From Flavobacterium aquidurense (GTDB lineage Bacteria; Bacteroidota; Bacteroidia; Flavobacteriales; Flavobacteriaceae): a stretch of DNA of 64,000 nucleotides. A program made the position numbers and the translations under genes. The stretch is taken from NCBI RefSeq assembly GCF_001404985.1, contig NZ_JRLF01000011.1, positions 1 through 64,000 of the forward strand, written 5' to 3'. The notes beneath the pieces were generated by a model, which saw only the letters and a program-made list of their open reading frames with translations, had not been told where the DNA came from and made no database searches. This document shows positions 1 through 9,566 of this stretch, one piece after another; position 1 is the stretch's first letter; each line of letters begins with the position of its first letter.

Positions 1-2563
1 TATAATTGTCTGCCGGATTAAAAGTTACAATTCCTGTAGTTGTATTTAATGTCCAAACACCTTTAGCATCAGTATATGTTGTTTGAATACCTGGTAAAGC
101 TGGATTTAAATCTACAGTAAATTGTCCCGCTCCATTTACTGGGGCAGTTGGATTACCGTCTTCATCTGTATCATTAGAAAGTACATTTACAGTACCGTCA
201 GCACCATCTTCTGTTAAAGGAGAAGCACTAAGATCATCATCATTAGCAACCGGTGCGTGATTTACCGTTGCTGTAGCAGATCCTGAATTATTACCCGGAG
301 TTGGATCATTCTGTCCTCCAGAAATAGTAGCAGTATTGGCATAAGAACCAGTCGCATTCACTTTTGCTACAATACTAAGGGTTGCACTTCCTCCATTTGC
401 AAGATTTCCAATAGTCCAATTTGGTGCTAACCAGGTTCCTGTTGAAGGCGTTGCACTAACAAAAGTATAACCTGCGGGAAGCACATCGTTTACGGTAACT
501 CCAGTAGCACTACTTGGTCCCGCATTAGAAGCAGTAATCGTAAAGGTTACATCACTCCCTACATTATGCGTACCTGTACTTACAGTTTTAGTAACCGAAA
601 GATTAGTTTGTACTAAAGGTGTTGCTGTTGCACTATTATTTGCAGTATTTGTATCAGGATCATTTCCGGTAACGGTAGCTGTATTAGCATATGGTCCAGA
701 AGCATTTACGGTTGCTACAATCGATAAAGTTGCACTTGTACCATTTGTAAGACTGCCAACAGTCCAGTCTGGTGCTGTCCAGGTGGTTCCTGTTGAAGGT
801 GTTGCACTTACAAAAGTATAACCAGCAGGTAAAACATCATTTACCTTAACTCCGGTAGCTTTATACGGTCCATTATTTTTAGTTGTAATGGTAAAAGTAC
901 TGTTACTACCTACACTGGCATTAACATTATCGACTGTTTTTGTAACCTCTAAATCTATAGGACAAAGCGATGCTTCAAAAGTTCTGCTTGTTTCAGTAGG
1001 AGCTCCACAAGCATTTGCAACAGTATATTTAATTACCGCTGTACCTGCAGCAGTAAAATTTACTGTATTACCTGTTAAAGTTGCCGGACCGCTTACTACA
1101 CTTAATGTACCACCGGCCGGAGTTGGAGTTAATAAAACAGGATCACCAACACAATATTTAGAATCTGGTCCGCCACCTGTAGAAGCAGATTGAATAGCTG
1201 GATTCGATTCGGCACCACAAATTTGTACGGCAGCCGTCGCAAAAGTATAACTGGCTTCATTAGTAGAGGCATTTGTACCGTCACCCATACTACCACTAAT
1301 TCTATGACCTACATAACCAAATTTAGCTTCACAAGTTTTAACAATCATTGAGGTGTGACCTCCTGTTTCTACAGCAATAATATTATCTGCAGCAGTTAAA
1401 CCGTTAGGAATAACAGGGTCACTGTTACCGCCTGTAACACCAAGTAATAAACCGTTGTTCGTACCAAATGCATAAATGTTTTTATTACTGTTAAGTACAT
1501 TAATTGCACCATAGTTAAAATCATGTTCCTGTGGACTGAACCATTTAATATTGTTCATTACAGGACCCGTTGCAGAGTTATATCTAGGCTGAACCCATGC
1601 AAATCTATCAGTCGTTGTCCAATCCCCAAGTTGTTTATTACTATTTTTTCCTAAGGAATATAAATTACCATCAGTTGCCAAAATATAATAAGATCGTGTT
1701 GCAGAACTTCCTGACGAACCAATCATTTTTGGAGTTATTCCACTTGGCAATGTCATTTTTGCTGCTCTTGTCTGTGTCGTAAAGCCAGATGTATCACCTA
1801 ATAATGAGCTAGTTCCCCATACATAAACACTGCCATCAGATTTTAATGCCATAAGACCATCAGCGCTTCCTCTACAGGCAACAACACCAGTTAAAAAAGG
1901 ATTTCCGGTTTCTGAAGTTGTAACTCTATACCATGTTGTATTGTTTCCAGTTGCTCCATTACCCCTTGCATTTGGGATTTGTGAAATCACCCAAACATCT
2001 CCGCCACAAGTTGTTATAGCTAATGTTTTAAAAGTGGCAAACATCATTTTAACATCTCCGGGAGCCACACCTGTAGGCAAACCATTGGCATTACCGCCAA
2101 TTGCAATTTTTTGAAAAACTGAACTTGGAGTAAGCGTAGCATCAATTACAGCACCAGCTTTAGACCAGGCATATAAACCATCTGTCGCTAAAAGAATACC
2201 CTGAACATTACTAGATGAATTACTTCCCAGCGCCACTTTCAAAGGAACAGCACCAGTAGTTAAACCTGGAAAATTTGCTTTATTTATTGTTTTTGGGGCT
2301 AACTCATTTCCAGTTCCATTATTTGCAATTGTTTCTCCCCAAGTCTGAAAAGAGCCATCTGCAGTCCTGACAACTGTTGTATGCCAGCTCGAAACAAAAT
2401 TATCATACTCGATAGTTGCGGCATCATTATTTGAAGCGAATCCAAAATTTGATAAATCAGTAGTAGAACATCCTACTGGTGGTTTAGAACATTGAGCATT
2501 TGATATTTGGCTGAACGTGAAAAATACAAAAAACAAAAATATTGCTTTTTTAAAGTTCAGCAT
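1..2563 (-). CDS. Large secreted RCC1-like / DUF11 repeat protein (C-terminus beyond left edge)
   Basis: The frame is open from the ATG at 2563 to the left window edge, so only the N-terminal ~854 residues are visible. A signal peptide ([18 protein letters not shown], ending near NAQC) comes first. About 350 residues of RCC1-like repeats follow, with phrases such as [14 protein letters not shown] and [15 protein letters not shown], so a beta-propeller is likely. Then comes a Cys-bearing Ig/PKD-like stretch and at least two DUF11-type repeats ([28 protein letters not shown]). Proteins of this build in Flavobacteria are usually T9SS-exported surface proteins; the C-terminal sorting domain that would confirm this lies outside the window. 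It follows the 247-residue secreted protein by 41 bp on the same strand and is probably co-transcribed. Exact function is unknown. Confidence 0.85.
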   Translation of the reverse strand, partial: MLNFKKAIFLFFVFFTFSQISNAQCSKPPVGCSTTDLSNFGFASNNDAATIEYDNFVSSWHTTVVRTADGSFQTWGETIANNGTGNELAPKTINKANFPGLTTGAVPLKVALGSNSSSNVQGILLATDGLYAWSKAGAVIDATLTPSSVFQKIAIGGNANGLPTGVAPGDVKMMFATFKTLAITTCGGDVWVISQIPNARGNGATGNNTTWYRVTTSETGNPFLTGVVACRGSADGLMALKSDGSVYVWGTSSLLGDTSGFTTQTRAAKMTLPSGITPKMIGSSGSSATRSYYILATDGNLYSLGKNSNKQLGDWTTTDRFAWVQPRYNSATGPVMNNIKWFSPQEHDFNYGAINVLNSNKNIYAFGTNNGLLLGVTGGNSDPVIPNGLTAADNIIAVETGGHTSMIVKTCEAKFGYVGHRISGSMGDGTNASTNEASYTFATAAVQICGAESNPAIQSASTGGGPDSKYCVGDPVLLTPTPAGGTLSVVSGPATLTGNTVNFTAAGTAVIKYTVANACGAPTETSRTFEASLCPIDLEVTKTVDNVNASVGSNSTFTITTKNNGPYKATGVKVNDVLPAGYTFVSATPSTGTTWTAPDWTVGSLTNGTSATLSIVATVNASGPYANTATVTGNDPDTNTANNSATATPLVQTNLSVTKTVSTGTHNVGSDVTFTITASNAGPSSATGVTVNDVLPAGYTFVSATPSTGTWLAPNWTIGNLANGGSATLSIVAKVNATGSYANTATISGGQNDPTPGNNSGSATATVNHAPVANDDDLSASPLTEDGADGTVNVLSNDTDEDGNPTAPVNGAGQFTVDLNPALPGIQTTYTDAKGVWTLNTTTGIVTFNPADNY

Positions 2564-2604
2564 TTGATTTACGGTAGCGTAATTTTTTATCATATATAAT
2601 ACAA

Positions 2605-3348
2605 TTATTTTATTATCTGACGAAGATTATAAGTTTGTACCTGATTATTAAAATCATAAAAATCAAACATCAAATAGGTTTCCCTACTGATCATTCCTGA
2701 TACTTTATATTTTAATAATTGAACTTTGTTAGTCAGTATAATCTCCTTTTCAACTGGTTGGGCAGTAAGTGAAACCTCTAATCCGGTAACCGACATACCT
2801 GGTGCAGATAATTTTGTAATCGAAGTGTTTTTAGTTACAATTTGTACAGGAACAGTGATTATTAAATCGTTATAATTTCTCCCTTTTTCTAATTTTTCTG
2901 AAAACTGTATTTTAGAAAAATCAAAAGATAATTTAACAGGCTCAACTTTTATACGAAATCTTTCTGCATACATTGGATGAATACATTCGTCATCATGCTT
3001 TTTATTTTCCTGAAAATGAATGTCATATTCACCAGTTTCATCAAATACATAATTATTAATTTCGTTTCCGTGCAAATTGACATTAATATTGCTTTGAGAA
3101 TTGGAAACGGTCCAGGATATTGAAGAATCAATATCTCCAAAATCAATTTTTTCACCAAAAGAAATCACTTTGTAGAATTGCGGACTCTGAAGGCTGAAAT
3201 TGTTTTGAGCTGTAGATTTAAAACTCAGAAATAAAATAATAAATAAAAAACAGGCTAACTGTTTTTTGCTGTCCAAACAGACCTGAAGCCTGTTCAAACC
3301 TCTTTTTTTATTAGCCGATAAATTTTTTAAATAAGTAAAGTTCCCCAT
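2605..3348 (-). CDS. Secreted protein of unknown function
   Basis: This encodes 247 residues from an ATG. A basic, polar stretch of ~30 residues precedes a hydrophobic segment ([18 protein letters not shown]) that looks like a signal peptide with cleavage after TAQ, so the annotated N-terminus may be too long. No internal Met lies before that segment. The mature part is beta-rich and of mixed charge, with GEYDIHF near the middle, and I recognise no family. It sits 41 bp upstream of the large adhesin-like gene on the same strand, so an accessory role for that surface protein is an inference from position only. Confidence 0.65.
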   Translation of the reverse strand: MGNFTYLKNLSANKKRGLNRLQVCLDSKKQLACFLFIILFLSFKSTAQNNFSLQSPQFYKVISFGEKIDFGDIDSSISWTVSNSQSNINVNLHGNEINNYVFDETGEYDIHFQENKKHDDECIHPMYAERFRIKVEPVKLSFDFSKIQFSEKLEKGRNYNDLIITVPVQIVTKNTSITKLSAPGMSVTGLEVSLTAQPVEKEIILTNKVQLLKYKVSGMISRETYLMFDFYDFNNQVQTYNLRQIIK

Positions 3349-3502
3349 ATGTAAATAATTAAAATTCTGTAAAATGTAATTCGGGAAAATAATTTATCCC
3401 TGAATATTTTTATGATTGATATCAAATTATAATGACGCAATCAGCATTGTTTTTTATCTAATAAAATCCGTTTTCAGCAGGCAAAAAACCATAACAATTT
3501 TA

Positions 3503-3826
3503 CTACATACGTAAAGTGTGTAAAAAAGGTTTGTTGTCTGAGTTTTTTATTTTAATAACTGAAGGATGTAATTGAATAGAAATATCTGCTGCGAAAAATG
3601 ATCTGATTACAGATTTAATTTCACTGTTATAATTTTCCTGAAAAAGAAGAAATGGAAAATAGGGATCACTAAAAGTATTTTTTGAGTGATTTTGATTACG
3701 TTTTAAACCATTCCACATATGCAGAATTGTAAGGCTAATTTTTTGATAATACAGAGATGAAAAATATAGTGATACAAATAAAACTATACATCTTATAAAA
3801 CAATTGACCCTGCAGGTTGAAAACAT
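3503..3826 (-). CDS. Doubtful small ORF, 107 residues
   Basis: An ATG-started frame encodes 107 residues with a hydrophobic, Cys-containing N-terminus (about residues 8-36) that could be a signal or membrane segment, then a polar tail. I recognise no family or motif. It lies alone in an otherwise gene-free 850-bp AT-rich stretch, so it may be a chance frame. Confidence 0.25.
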   Translation of the reverse strand: MFSTCRVNCFIRCIVLFVSLYFSSLYYQKISLTILHMWNGLKRNQNHSKNTFSDPYFPFLLFQENYNSEIKSVIRSFFAADISIQLHPSVIKIKNSDNKPFLHTLRM

Positions 3827-4201
3827 AAAAACGAGATAATCGAAAAAGTTATTTTAAGCTGAATACCAAAATCAATTAAAACTGTTATAAAAAAAATTGC
3901 AATTTGGTAATAAGCCGTTAAACTCCACCATTACAGCAATTTATTTATTTCTATAGGTCTGAATATTATTTTTGGATCGTCAAATTTATATCAAAACATA
4001 ACCTGCTAATGGTCAATTAGGACATTTTTAAAAAGAAAAATAAAATGATTTATTTTGAAAGAAAATATTTATTTATACCACTTTTTCTATTTTTATAAAA
4101 CACTAAAAATCAAATAATTAATTTAAAACAGCAAAAAGTATTTTTTTTCAGTATTTTAGAAAAAATGAAGTCCGTTTTTGGAAAAAAAAATTTTGTGAAG
4201 A
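3827..4201. other. AT-rich intergenic stretch, nothing recognised
   Basis: The stretch is very AT-rich with many A and T runs. I see no open frame of useful length, no clear hairpin and no repeat shared with the rest of the window. It may hold the promoter of the doubtful 107-residue frame to its left. Confidence 0.4.
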
Positions 4202-5251
4202 TTAAAAACGCACCTCTGAAGGCAGTTGACCAAATCGTTTTTTAAAACTTGCAGCAAATCTACTGGCAGAATCATACCCTGTTAAAAGCGAAATATCCTG
4301 AATTTGAATATTCGAATTTTGAATTAACTGCATCGCTAAAACCATATTTTTTTCTTTATGATATCGCAACATCGAAAAGCCAAAAACAGTTTTAAAATTT
4401 GATTTTAATTTTGTGGGAGATGTATTTACTTCCTTTGCTATTGTTTCGATACCAAGAAATGGAAGATGCAGACTATGTAAGATTATTTTCTCGGCCTTTG
4501 CTACATTATGATAATCTGAATTGGTTAAGGAAACGTTATCCAATATACGGCTATCATCAAAAGAATTATTAAAAAACTCCGTGATCAGTTTCATTGATTT
4601 TTTCTTTAAAGCCGGTTTATCACTTTCAGTAGCATTTACATTTTCTATTGCATCAGATAATTCTTTGGCTAACGGATGAGCTTCCGGCACAATATCCAGC
4701 CAGGTATAAGAACCTTTGTTACCATCTAAAAACTTTTTGATCGCTTTTGACTGTTTGAATTTTTTTGAAGTAAAATTTTTACTGGCCCATTCCTTAGTTA
4801 TGGCAAAACTGAAAAACTTACCGTTTGAGCCTTCATAAAAATAACTTGATATCTCAGTATCTGGCTTGCTAAAAGTCCAGCAGGTACTTAAAAGTGTTAT
4901 TGGTGCAGCATCTTTTACCGGAAATTTATACTCAAACACAGAAAAAGTCAGTAAATAATATTCGCTTAAAACCTCTTTGTCATAATATGATTTTGTAACT
5001 AAATTTTCTTTGATATTCATGTACAAAGCCAAAAGCCAAAAACCATCTTCAATTTCCCTGTAATACATTTTGACTTTACAGAAAGAAGTTTTTAACGAAA
5101 GAAATTGTTTTAAAGGATTATGATTTATAATGGGAAGTTTTAATAAACTATCTACCATCATTTTAGGCGAATTAAATAAATAACGCAATTGATAAAGATC
5201 GTCTTTAAATAAAAAAAATGAATCTTTAATATGTTTAGTTACTTTATCCAA
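4202..5251 (-). CDS. AraC-family transcriptional regulator
   Basis: This encodes 349 residues. The last ~100 form an AraC/XylS double helix-turn-helix, ending in LTGYDSASRFAASFKKRFGQ then LPSEVRF, the family's C-terminal signature. The N-terminal ~240 residues do not look like the usual cupin sensor and I recognise no ligand domain. It is monocistronic. Its neighbours are the cloverleaf-element locus upstream and gene-poor DNA downstream. The siderophore locus begins ~0.75 kb away, and AraC regulators often control siderophore genes, but a link here is speculative. Confidence 0.85.
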   Translation of the reverse strand: MDKVTKHIKDSFFLFKDDLYQLRYLFNSPKMMVDSLLKLPIINHNPLKQFLSLKTSFCKVKMYYREIEDGFWLLALYMNIKENLVTKSYYDKEVLSEYYLLTFSVFEYKFPVKDAAPITLLSTCWTFSKPDTEISSYFYEGSNGKFFSFAITKEWASKNFTSKKFKQSKAIKKFLDGNKGSYTWLDIVPEAHPLAKELSDAIENVNATESDKPALKKKSMKLITEFFNNSFDDSRILDNVSLTNSDYHNVAKAEKIILHSLHLPFLGIETIAKEVNTSPTKLKSNFKTVFGFSMLRYHKEKNMVLAMQLIQNSNIQIQDISLLTGYDSASRFAASFKKRFGQLPSEVRF

Positions 5252-5332
5252 AGGCGTATATTTTAATTTATTACAGGAGTATATTTTACTAATTTAAAAA
5301 TTTCATCGCACATTACAAGAAATAAATGCATA

Positions 5333-5366
5333 AAAAAGCCAGTAAAGATATTTTTACCGGCTTTTT
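5333..5366. terminator. Hairpin with T-run, probably bidirectional
   Basis: An AAAAAGCC arm pairs with a GGCTTTTT arm across an interior GTAAA/TTTAC stem. Both strands end in a T-run. It separates the AraC gene from the small-gene/RNA locus to its right. Confidence 0.55.
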
Positions 5367-5466
5367 CTATTTATAAAATTAGATAACATATTGTTTTACA
5401 AAAATTAAGAAAACCTACTAATCACGAGGTTTATTTGGTATCTTCGCAGTCCTAAAAGTAAAGATT

Positions 5467-5583
5467 ATGAACTCAGAAAAAATTCTTGCCCGTGTGGTAT
5501 GGTGGCGGTATTGGAAACAACTGCAACGCTCTCTTTACAGCGTAGGACACCTAAGCTATACGGGTTTTATATCCTTAAAGTAA
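5467..5583 (+). CDS. Possible 38-residue Trp/Tyr-rich peptide overlapping an RNA element
   Basis: An ATG frame of 38 codons runs through the first cloverleaf-like element. Its product is rich in aromatic residues (ARVVWWRYWKQLQ). Its start context, AAAGTAAAGATTATGA, is almost the same as that of the next gene at 5589, which argues for translation. The second copy of the element at 5859-5931 has stop codons in this frame, so the sequence conservation is better explained by RNA structure. A leader peptide for the downstream gene is possible but unproven. Confidence 0.3.
   Translation: MNSEKILARVVWWRYWKQLQRSLYSVGHLSYTGFISLK
5489..5564 (+). ncRNA. Putative cloverleaf-like structured RNA, copy 1
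   Basis: This 76-nt element folds as a closing stem P1 (5489-5496 with 5557-5564, two G-U pairs), P2 (GGTG 5501-5504 with CACC 5548-5551), hairpin P3 (GCGGT 5505-5509 with ACTGC 5520-5524) and hairpin P4 (ACGC 5526-5529 with GCGT 5540-5543). The second copy keeps every pair despite substitutions, including a full G-C to A-T swap in P2. It is followed by TTTTATAT. It is tRNA-like in outline but has no anticodon arm or T-loop, and I cannot name a known family. Strand is assumed from the T-run and the neighbouring gene. Confidence 0.55.
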
Positions 5584-5588
5584 AGATT

Positions 5589-5822
5589 ATGAGTACAAAC
5601 ACCCTTTCAAAAGAAACCGAATTGCGTTTAAATGATTTCTTTAGCAATTCGATCGATCCTGAACTAATGGCAAAAACCATTAGAAAACTAAATTACGTTC
5701 TCGCCTTAAGCGTAATGCGAGATTGCGAAACCCTCGAAACCGAAAAAATAAACCTCGAACAAGGTTTTTACTGGTTAAACGAATTAGCAGAAATTTTAAA
5801 TCCTTATCTGGATGTTGAATAA
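5589..5822 (+). CDS. Small acidic protein of unknown function, 77 residues
   Basis: The start at 5589 (MSTNTLSKETELRL) is preferred because it has an AAAGTAAAGATT leader; a longer frame from 5499 would run through the structured element. The product is 77 residues, acidic and probably helical, with no signal peptide or membrane segment and a C-terminal NPYLDVE. I recognise no family. It lies between two copies of the cloverleaf-like element, so gene and elements may form one unit. Confidence 0.55.
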   Translation: MSTNTLSKETELRLNDFFSNSIDPELMAKTIRKLNYVLALSVMRDCETLETEKINLEQGFYWLNELAEILNPYLDVE

Positions 5823-5858
5823 TTAAACTTTTCAACGAACATTTAAAAAAATAATTTA

Positions 5859-5931
5859 CCCGTATGGTATGATGGCGGTATTGGTAACAACCGCAACGCA
5901 CTTTGTGGCGTAGGACATCTTAACATACGGG
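5859..5931 (+). ncRNA. Putative cloverleaf-like structured RNA, copy 2
   Basis: This 73-nt copy has a perfect 8-bp P1 (CCCGTATG 5859-5866 with CATACGGG 5924-5931), P2 GATG/CATC (5871-5874 with 5916-5919), P3 GCGGT/ACCGC (5875-5879 with 5890-5894) and P4 ACGC/GCGT (5896-5899 with 5908-5911). The P4 loop differs in length and sequence from copy 1. It is followed by TTTTATAT, as in copy 1. The next gene to the right ends here on the opposite strand, so this copy is not a 5' leader of a plus-strand gene in view. Confidence 0.55.
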
Positions 5932-5995
5932 TTTTATATTTCTCCTTTTTTATGCCCGCGCGAGCATACCGCTCGTGAACGCAATCAAGATAAAA

Positions 5996-7111
5996 CTATT
6001 CCAGATCAAAAATATTCCCTAAATGTTCTTCCATAATAAAATAGGGATTATCAGTTTGGGTTACAGCTCTCATATGTATTAAACTCGTTTTACTCATCAT
6101 TCGCAACATTTGGCGGCGTTCACATTTTACAATCTTACCGTTTTCTTCGCGTTGTCCGGCAATAAAAGCACTTCGTCCGTGTGCACATAAATGATTGTTT
6201 ACAAAAATAACATCGCCGGAATTTGGGATATATTCACTGTTTATAAGCTCTTTGGCCTCATTCCAGAACTCCTTCAAATTATACAAAGCCTCAGTAGTTT
6301 GTCCGGCATTTTCGTTGAATATTTGTTCAGCAGCATCAAAACGAATAAAAGGAAGTTCTCTATTCCCGTATAAAACAGATGCCAAAGGACCTGAAACTAC
6401 TTGTTCATAATCATAATTGGCATCTTTGGGACATTGATAAATTGGGTCAAATAACTTTTCCATAATGGGGTTCATTTCTCCATGAGAACGAATCGAATAT
6501 AAAGTCGACGGAACTCGTTCTTCATTTCTTAAATATAAAAAACTCAAAAAATCAGCCTGATTCAGTAAAAAAGCATCTTCAGTATGTACATACAAATCTG
6601 TTTTTGATCCTGAACCTGTTTGTGTTGCTGCCATTTTTTCATCCGGAATCACAGCATGCAAAAGACCTCCGCCCTTTCTCTGCGCATAATATTGCACTGG
6701 TTTTGATGGCACCGCACCGTGAAGAAGCGAACAAATAAAACCGTATTTATTCAGTTTTGCATAATCTGCTCCTTGCCAGTTTGGAGGTGTTGGTCCCAAA
6801 TCATCCTGATCGACCTCTAAAAGTCCCTGAAATACAATCGCACCATACTGATTTGCAGAAAAATCAGTACCAAACTGACTTAAAATTCTGCTAATGCGTT
6901 CCGGAAGCAATTGAAATGCATGAAGATGAAGAGCAGCTATATAATCCGGGTTTTCATAATGGTCAAATGCCTTTACCAAAAGGTTGCCCACATTCGACAA
7001 AATATTCCTCTCCTGAGGCGTTATTACTACGATTAATGGTTTTGTAGGAATCTCAAAATTTAAAACTGTTTCTGCAGGTCTTTCGTCTGCAATAATTGAT
7101 TGTGATTTCAT
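5996..7111 (-). CDS. Clavaminate-synthase-like Fe(II)/2-oxoglutarate oxygenase
   Basis: The ATG at 7111 gives 371 residues, close to VioC and AsnO-type amino-acid hydroxylases (~330-360); a longer frame would need a TTG at 7177. The iron-binding triad is visible as HxE in LYVHTEDAF (His176, Glu178) and a distal His in NNHLCAHGRSAF (His311), followed by an Arg-rich segment expected to hold 2-oxoglutarate. HxE rather than HxD is typical of the branch that beta- or gamma-hydroxylates free or carrier-bound amino acids. It is transcribed divergently from the siderophore operon across a 269-bp spacer, so it may hydroxylate a siderophore building block. The substrate cannot be read from sequence. 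Confidence 0.8.
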   Translation of the reverse strand: MKSQSIIADERPAETVLNFEIPTKPLIVVITPQERNILSNVGNLLVKAFDHYENPDYIAALHLHAFQLLPERISRILSQFGTDFSANQYGAIVFQGLLEVDQDDLGPTPPNWQGADYAKLNKYGFICSLLHGAVPSKPVQYYAQRKGGGLLHAVIPDEKMAATQTGSGSKTDLYVHTEDAFLLNQADFLSFLYLRNEERVPSTLYSIRSHGEMNPIMEKLFDPIYQCPKDANYDYEQVVSGPLASVLYGNRELPFIRFDAAEQIFNENAGQTTEALYNLKEFWNEAKELINSEYIPNSGDVIFVNNHLCAHGRSAFIAGQREENGKIVKCERRQMLRMMSKTSLIHMRAVTQTDNPYFIMEEHLGNIFDLE

Positions 7112-7273
7112 TTTTTCAATTCGTTTTTTAGTTATTAAAAGATAGGGGTTGTTAAAAAATAAATCATTTGTAATCAATACTATACAAAAACACCATCAAA
7201 AACTGTTAAGCCAATATGTACGGGCATTCGTATATTTTTTTTCACATTTATTTTTTTTATTCAGATTAATTTA

Positions 7274-7311
7274 TACATTTGTTGCGCACTATTTTTATTT
7301 ATTCTAAATAA
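7274..7311 (+). promoter_or_regulatory. Siderophore operon promoter with iron-box-like operator
   Basis: A TACATTTG box (7274-7281) matches the Bacteroidota -7 consensus TAnnTTTG. Ten bases on lies TTTTTATTTATTCTAAATAA (7292-7311), whose core TTATTTA-TTC-TAAATAA is a perfect inverted repeat. The same 20-mer with one mismatch and the same orientation lies just after the -7 box of the TonB receptor gene. This placement over the start of transcription suits a repressor such as Fur; the identity of the regulator is inferred. Confidence 0.55.
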
Positions 7312-7380
7312 TATTTACTTACAAATATATTTTTATTTCATTAAAATCAAAAGAATTTTCTTAAAAATTTTGAAAAAAAT

Positions 7381-8013
7381 ATGATAATTAGCAACGAAGC
7401 CAGTAAAATCAAGCAATCAGATTCTTCTGATAAATTAAAAAAGATTTCGAAGAATATTCGTAATAGAAGAAGCATATTCGCCAATGAGTTTGTAAAAAAA
7501 GAAATACCCAAAAACCTTCTCGACGAAATCCTGATTAATGCTACTTGGGCTCCAAATCATAAAATGACGGAGCCCTGGAGATTTATTGTTTTTAAAGGAA
7601 AATACCTCAAGCAATACGGAGAATATATGGCACATTATTACAAGGATTTTTATAATGAATTATCGCCTGAAGCCCAAAATGAGAAATTAAGTTATCTAAG
7701 AAACTATCCCTTAAATGCTGCCTGTATTATTGGGGTCGTAATGGTAAGAAACACTAAAATTGATCTCCCTGAATGGGAAGAGATCGCAGCAGTAGCATCT
7801 GCAGTGCAAAATATTGCACTTACCTGCACGGCACATAAAATTGGCAGTTACTGGAGTACCAAAGGCGTAGCGATAGATTATGTTGCTGAATTTGGTCTGG
7901 CAGAAAACGAAAAATCATTAGGTCTTCTCTATCTCGGTTATTATCCTGAAAGCTTAAAATCATCTAAAAAGAAAAGGACGCCTTTGTCTAAAAAAGTCAT
8001 TTACCTCGAGTAA
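7381..8013 (+). CDS. Nitroreductase-family flavoprotein
   Basis: This encodes 210 residues with the nitroreductase fold: NIRNRRSIFANEF at the N-terminus for FMN phosphate contact, LINATWAPNHKMTEPWRFIV as the conserved helix and strand, and AAVASAVQNIALTCTAHKIG in the middle. It is the first gene after the iron-box-like promoter, 32 bp before the decarboxylase, so it is part of the siderophore operon. Such proteins use NAD(P)H to reduce varied substrates. A role in reductive iron release or in biosynthesis is possible but not shown by sequence. Confidence 0.85.
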   Translation: MIISNEASKIKQSDSSDKLKKISKNIRNRRSIFANEFVKKEIPKNLLDEILINATWAPNHKMTEPWRFIVFKGKYLKQYGEYMAHYYKDFYNELSPEAQNEKLSYLRNYPLNAACIIGVVMVRNTKIDLPEWEEIAAVASAVQNIALTCTAHKIGSYWSTKGVAIDYVAEFGLAENEKSLGLLYLGYYPESLKSSKKKRTPLSKKVIYLE

Positions 8014-8045
8014 ATAATAACTAAAACCCCTAAATAAATACCACT

Positions 8046-9566
8046 ATGAATACCACACTAATCAATGAAGAAGTCGCTGAAAAAGGACTTTTGCCGGAAC
8101 AGGATTTGTATAAAGACATTTTTCATCAGAATTCCGGTACTGAATATGCTCAAGCTGTAAAATTAGCACAAGAACGTGTCTCTAATTTTCTTAAAAACAA
8201 CAAAAAGCCTTTTAGCGGCATCAGACCTGACGAAATCAGGTCAAAAGTCGAAGCTGTAGATTTTGCCTCGCCTCTGCCCGATTATGAAAGTCTGCTTGAT
8301 GAAGTCGATGAACTCTATGTAAAACATGCCACGGCATATCACCTTCCGGAATATATTGCACACTTAAACTGTCCTGTCGTAATACCAGCATTGGCGGCAG
8401 AAGTATTGATAAGTGCTATAAATTCATCTCAGGATACGTATGATCAAAGTGCGGGCGGAACCTTTATGGAGCGCAAACTTATAGACTGGACAAGCGAACA
8501 AATTGGGTATACTAAAGGCGACGGTATCTTTACAGCCGGAGGTTCTCAAAGCAATTTAATGGGATTGCTTTTAGCCAGGGATTATTATTCGTTAGAATAT
8601 CAAAAATGGAATATAAAACTGGAAGGTCTTCCTCCGGATGCTTCAAAATTCAGAGTTTTTGTTTCAGACAAAGCTCATTTTAGCAATCATAAAAATGCCT
8701 GGATTTTGGGTCTTGGAGAACAGGCAATTGTGCATGTTGGTGTGGATCAAAGATACCGTATGGATCCTGAAAAACTCGAAAAAGCAATTGCTCAGGAAAT
8801 AGAAAAAGGCAATATTCCAATTGCGATTACGGCAACTGCCGGTACGACAGATTTTGGAAACGTCGATCCGCTAAAAGCTATTGCTGATATTGCAAACCGC
8901 AATAATTTATGGCTTCACGTAGATGCAGCTTACGGTTGCGGATTATTGCTGACCGAGAAACACAGACATCTTTTAAACGGAATCGAACTCGCAGATTCTG
9001 TAACAATCGATTATCATAAATCATTTTTTCAGCCCATAAGCAGCAGTGCTTTTATTGTAAAAGACAAACTGCATCTTAATATTATCAAGCATCATGCTGA
9101 TTATCTGAATCCAAAGGAGCAGAACTACGATGCACTTCCGGCGCAAATCAATAAATCGATTATACAAAGTACACGTCGTTTTGATGCGCTCAAACTTTGG
9201 TTTACACTTCGTTATCTGGGCAAAGAAAAACTAGGACAGTTTACGGATACGATAATAGAAACAACCCAAAAAACTGCCGAAATCATTGAATCTGATGAAA
9301 ACTTTGAGCTTTTATGCCATTCAGATTTAGGCGTTTTAGTATTCAGGTATCTTGATGGCCCGGCTGAATCTACCTCTTGCGAAGTGAACCAGTATATAAA
9401 AGAAAAACTCTTTTTTAGCGGAGAAGTTTTAGTCGCCAGTACAAAAGTAAACGGAGAATTCTATTTGAAGTTCACCATTTTTAATCCGCTTACAACCCTA
9501 AACGATATCAAAAACATTCTTAACCTTATTAAACAAAATGGAAATGAATACCACAGACTTAACTAA
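8046..9566 (+). CDS. PLP-dependent amino-acid decarboxylase (DesA/RhbB-like)
   Basis: This encodes 506 residues of the group II decarboxylase family. The PLP lysine is Lys325 in DYHKSFFQPISSSA, a motif I associate with the siderophore lysine decarboxylase DesA; the upstream HVDAAYGCG carries the PLP-pyridine Asp. The enzyme should make the diamine backbone: cadaverine from lysine, or putrescine or diaminopropane from a shorter substrate. The motif favours lysine, but no 2,4-diaminobutyrate aminotransferase gene is nearby to help decide. Its last 29 bp overlap the next gene in another frame, pointing to translational coupling. Confidence 0.88.
   Translation: MNTTLINEEVAEKGLLPEQDLYKDIFHQNSGTEYAQAVKLAQERVSNFLKNNKKPFSGIRPDEIRSKVEAVDFASPLPDYESLLDEVDELYVKHATAYHLPEYIAHLNCPVVIPALAAEVLISAINSSQDTYDQSAGGTFMERKLIDWTSEQIGYTKGDGIFTAGGSQSNLMGLLLARDYYSLEYQKWNIKLEGLPPDASKFRVFVSDKAHFSNHKNAWILGLGEQAIVHVGVDQRYRMDPEKLEKAIAQEIEKGNIPIAITATAGTTDFGNVDPLKAIADIANRNNLWLHVDAAYGCGLLLTEKHRHLLNGIELADSVTIDYHKSFFQPISSSAFIVKDKLHLNIIKHHADYLNPKEQNYDALPAQINKSIIQSTRRFDALKLWFTLRYLGKEKLGQFTDTIIETTQKTAEIIESDENFELLCHSDLGVLVFRYLDGPAESTSCEVNQYIKEKLFFSGEVLVASTKVNGEFYLKFTIFNPLTTLNDIKNILNLIKQNGNEYHRLN

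Noticed and set aside
888-1193. Plus-strand 101-codon frame
   Set aside because: It is antisense to the large DUF11 gene, whose minus-strand frame carries clear domain motifs throughout.
5489-5564. tRNA gene
   Set aside because: The element has an acceptor-like stem and two hairpins but no anticodon arm, T-loop sequence or CCA-ready end.
5680-5901. Minus-strand 73-codon frame
   Set aside because: It is antisense to the 77-residue gene and runs through RNA element copy 2, and has no recognised motif.
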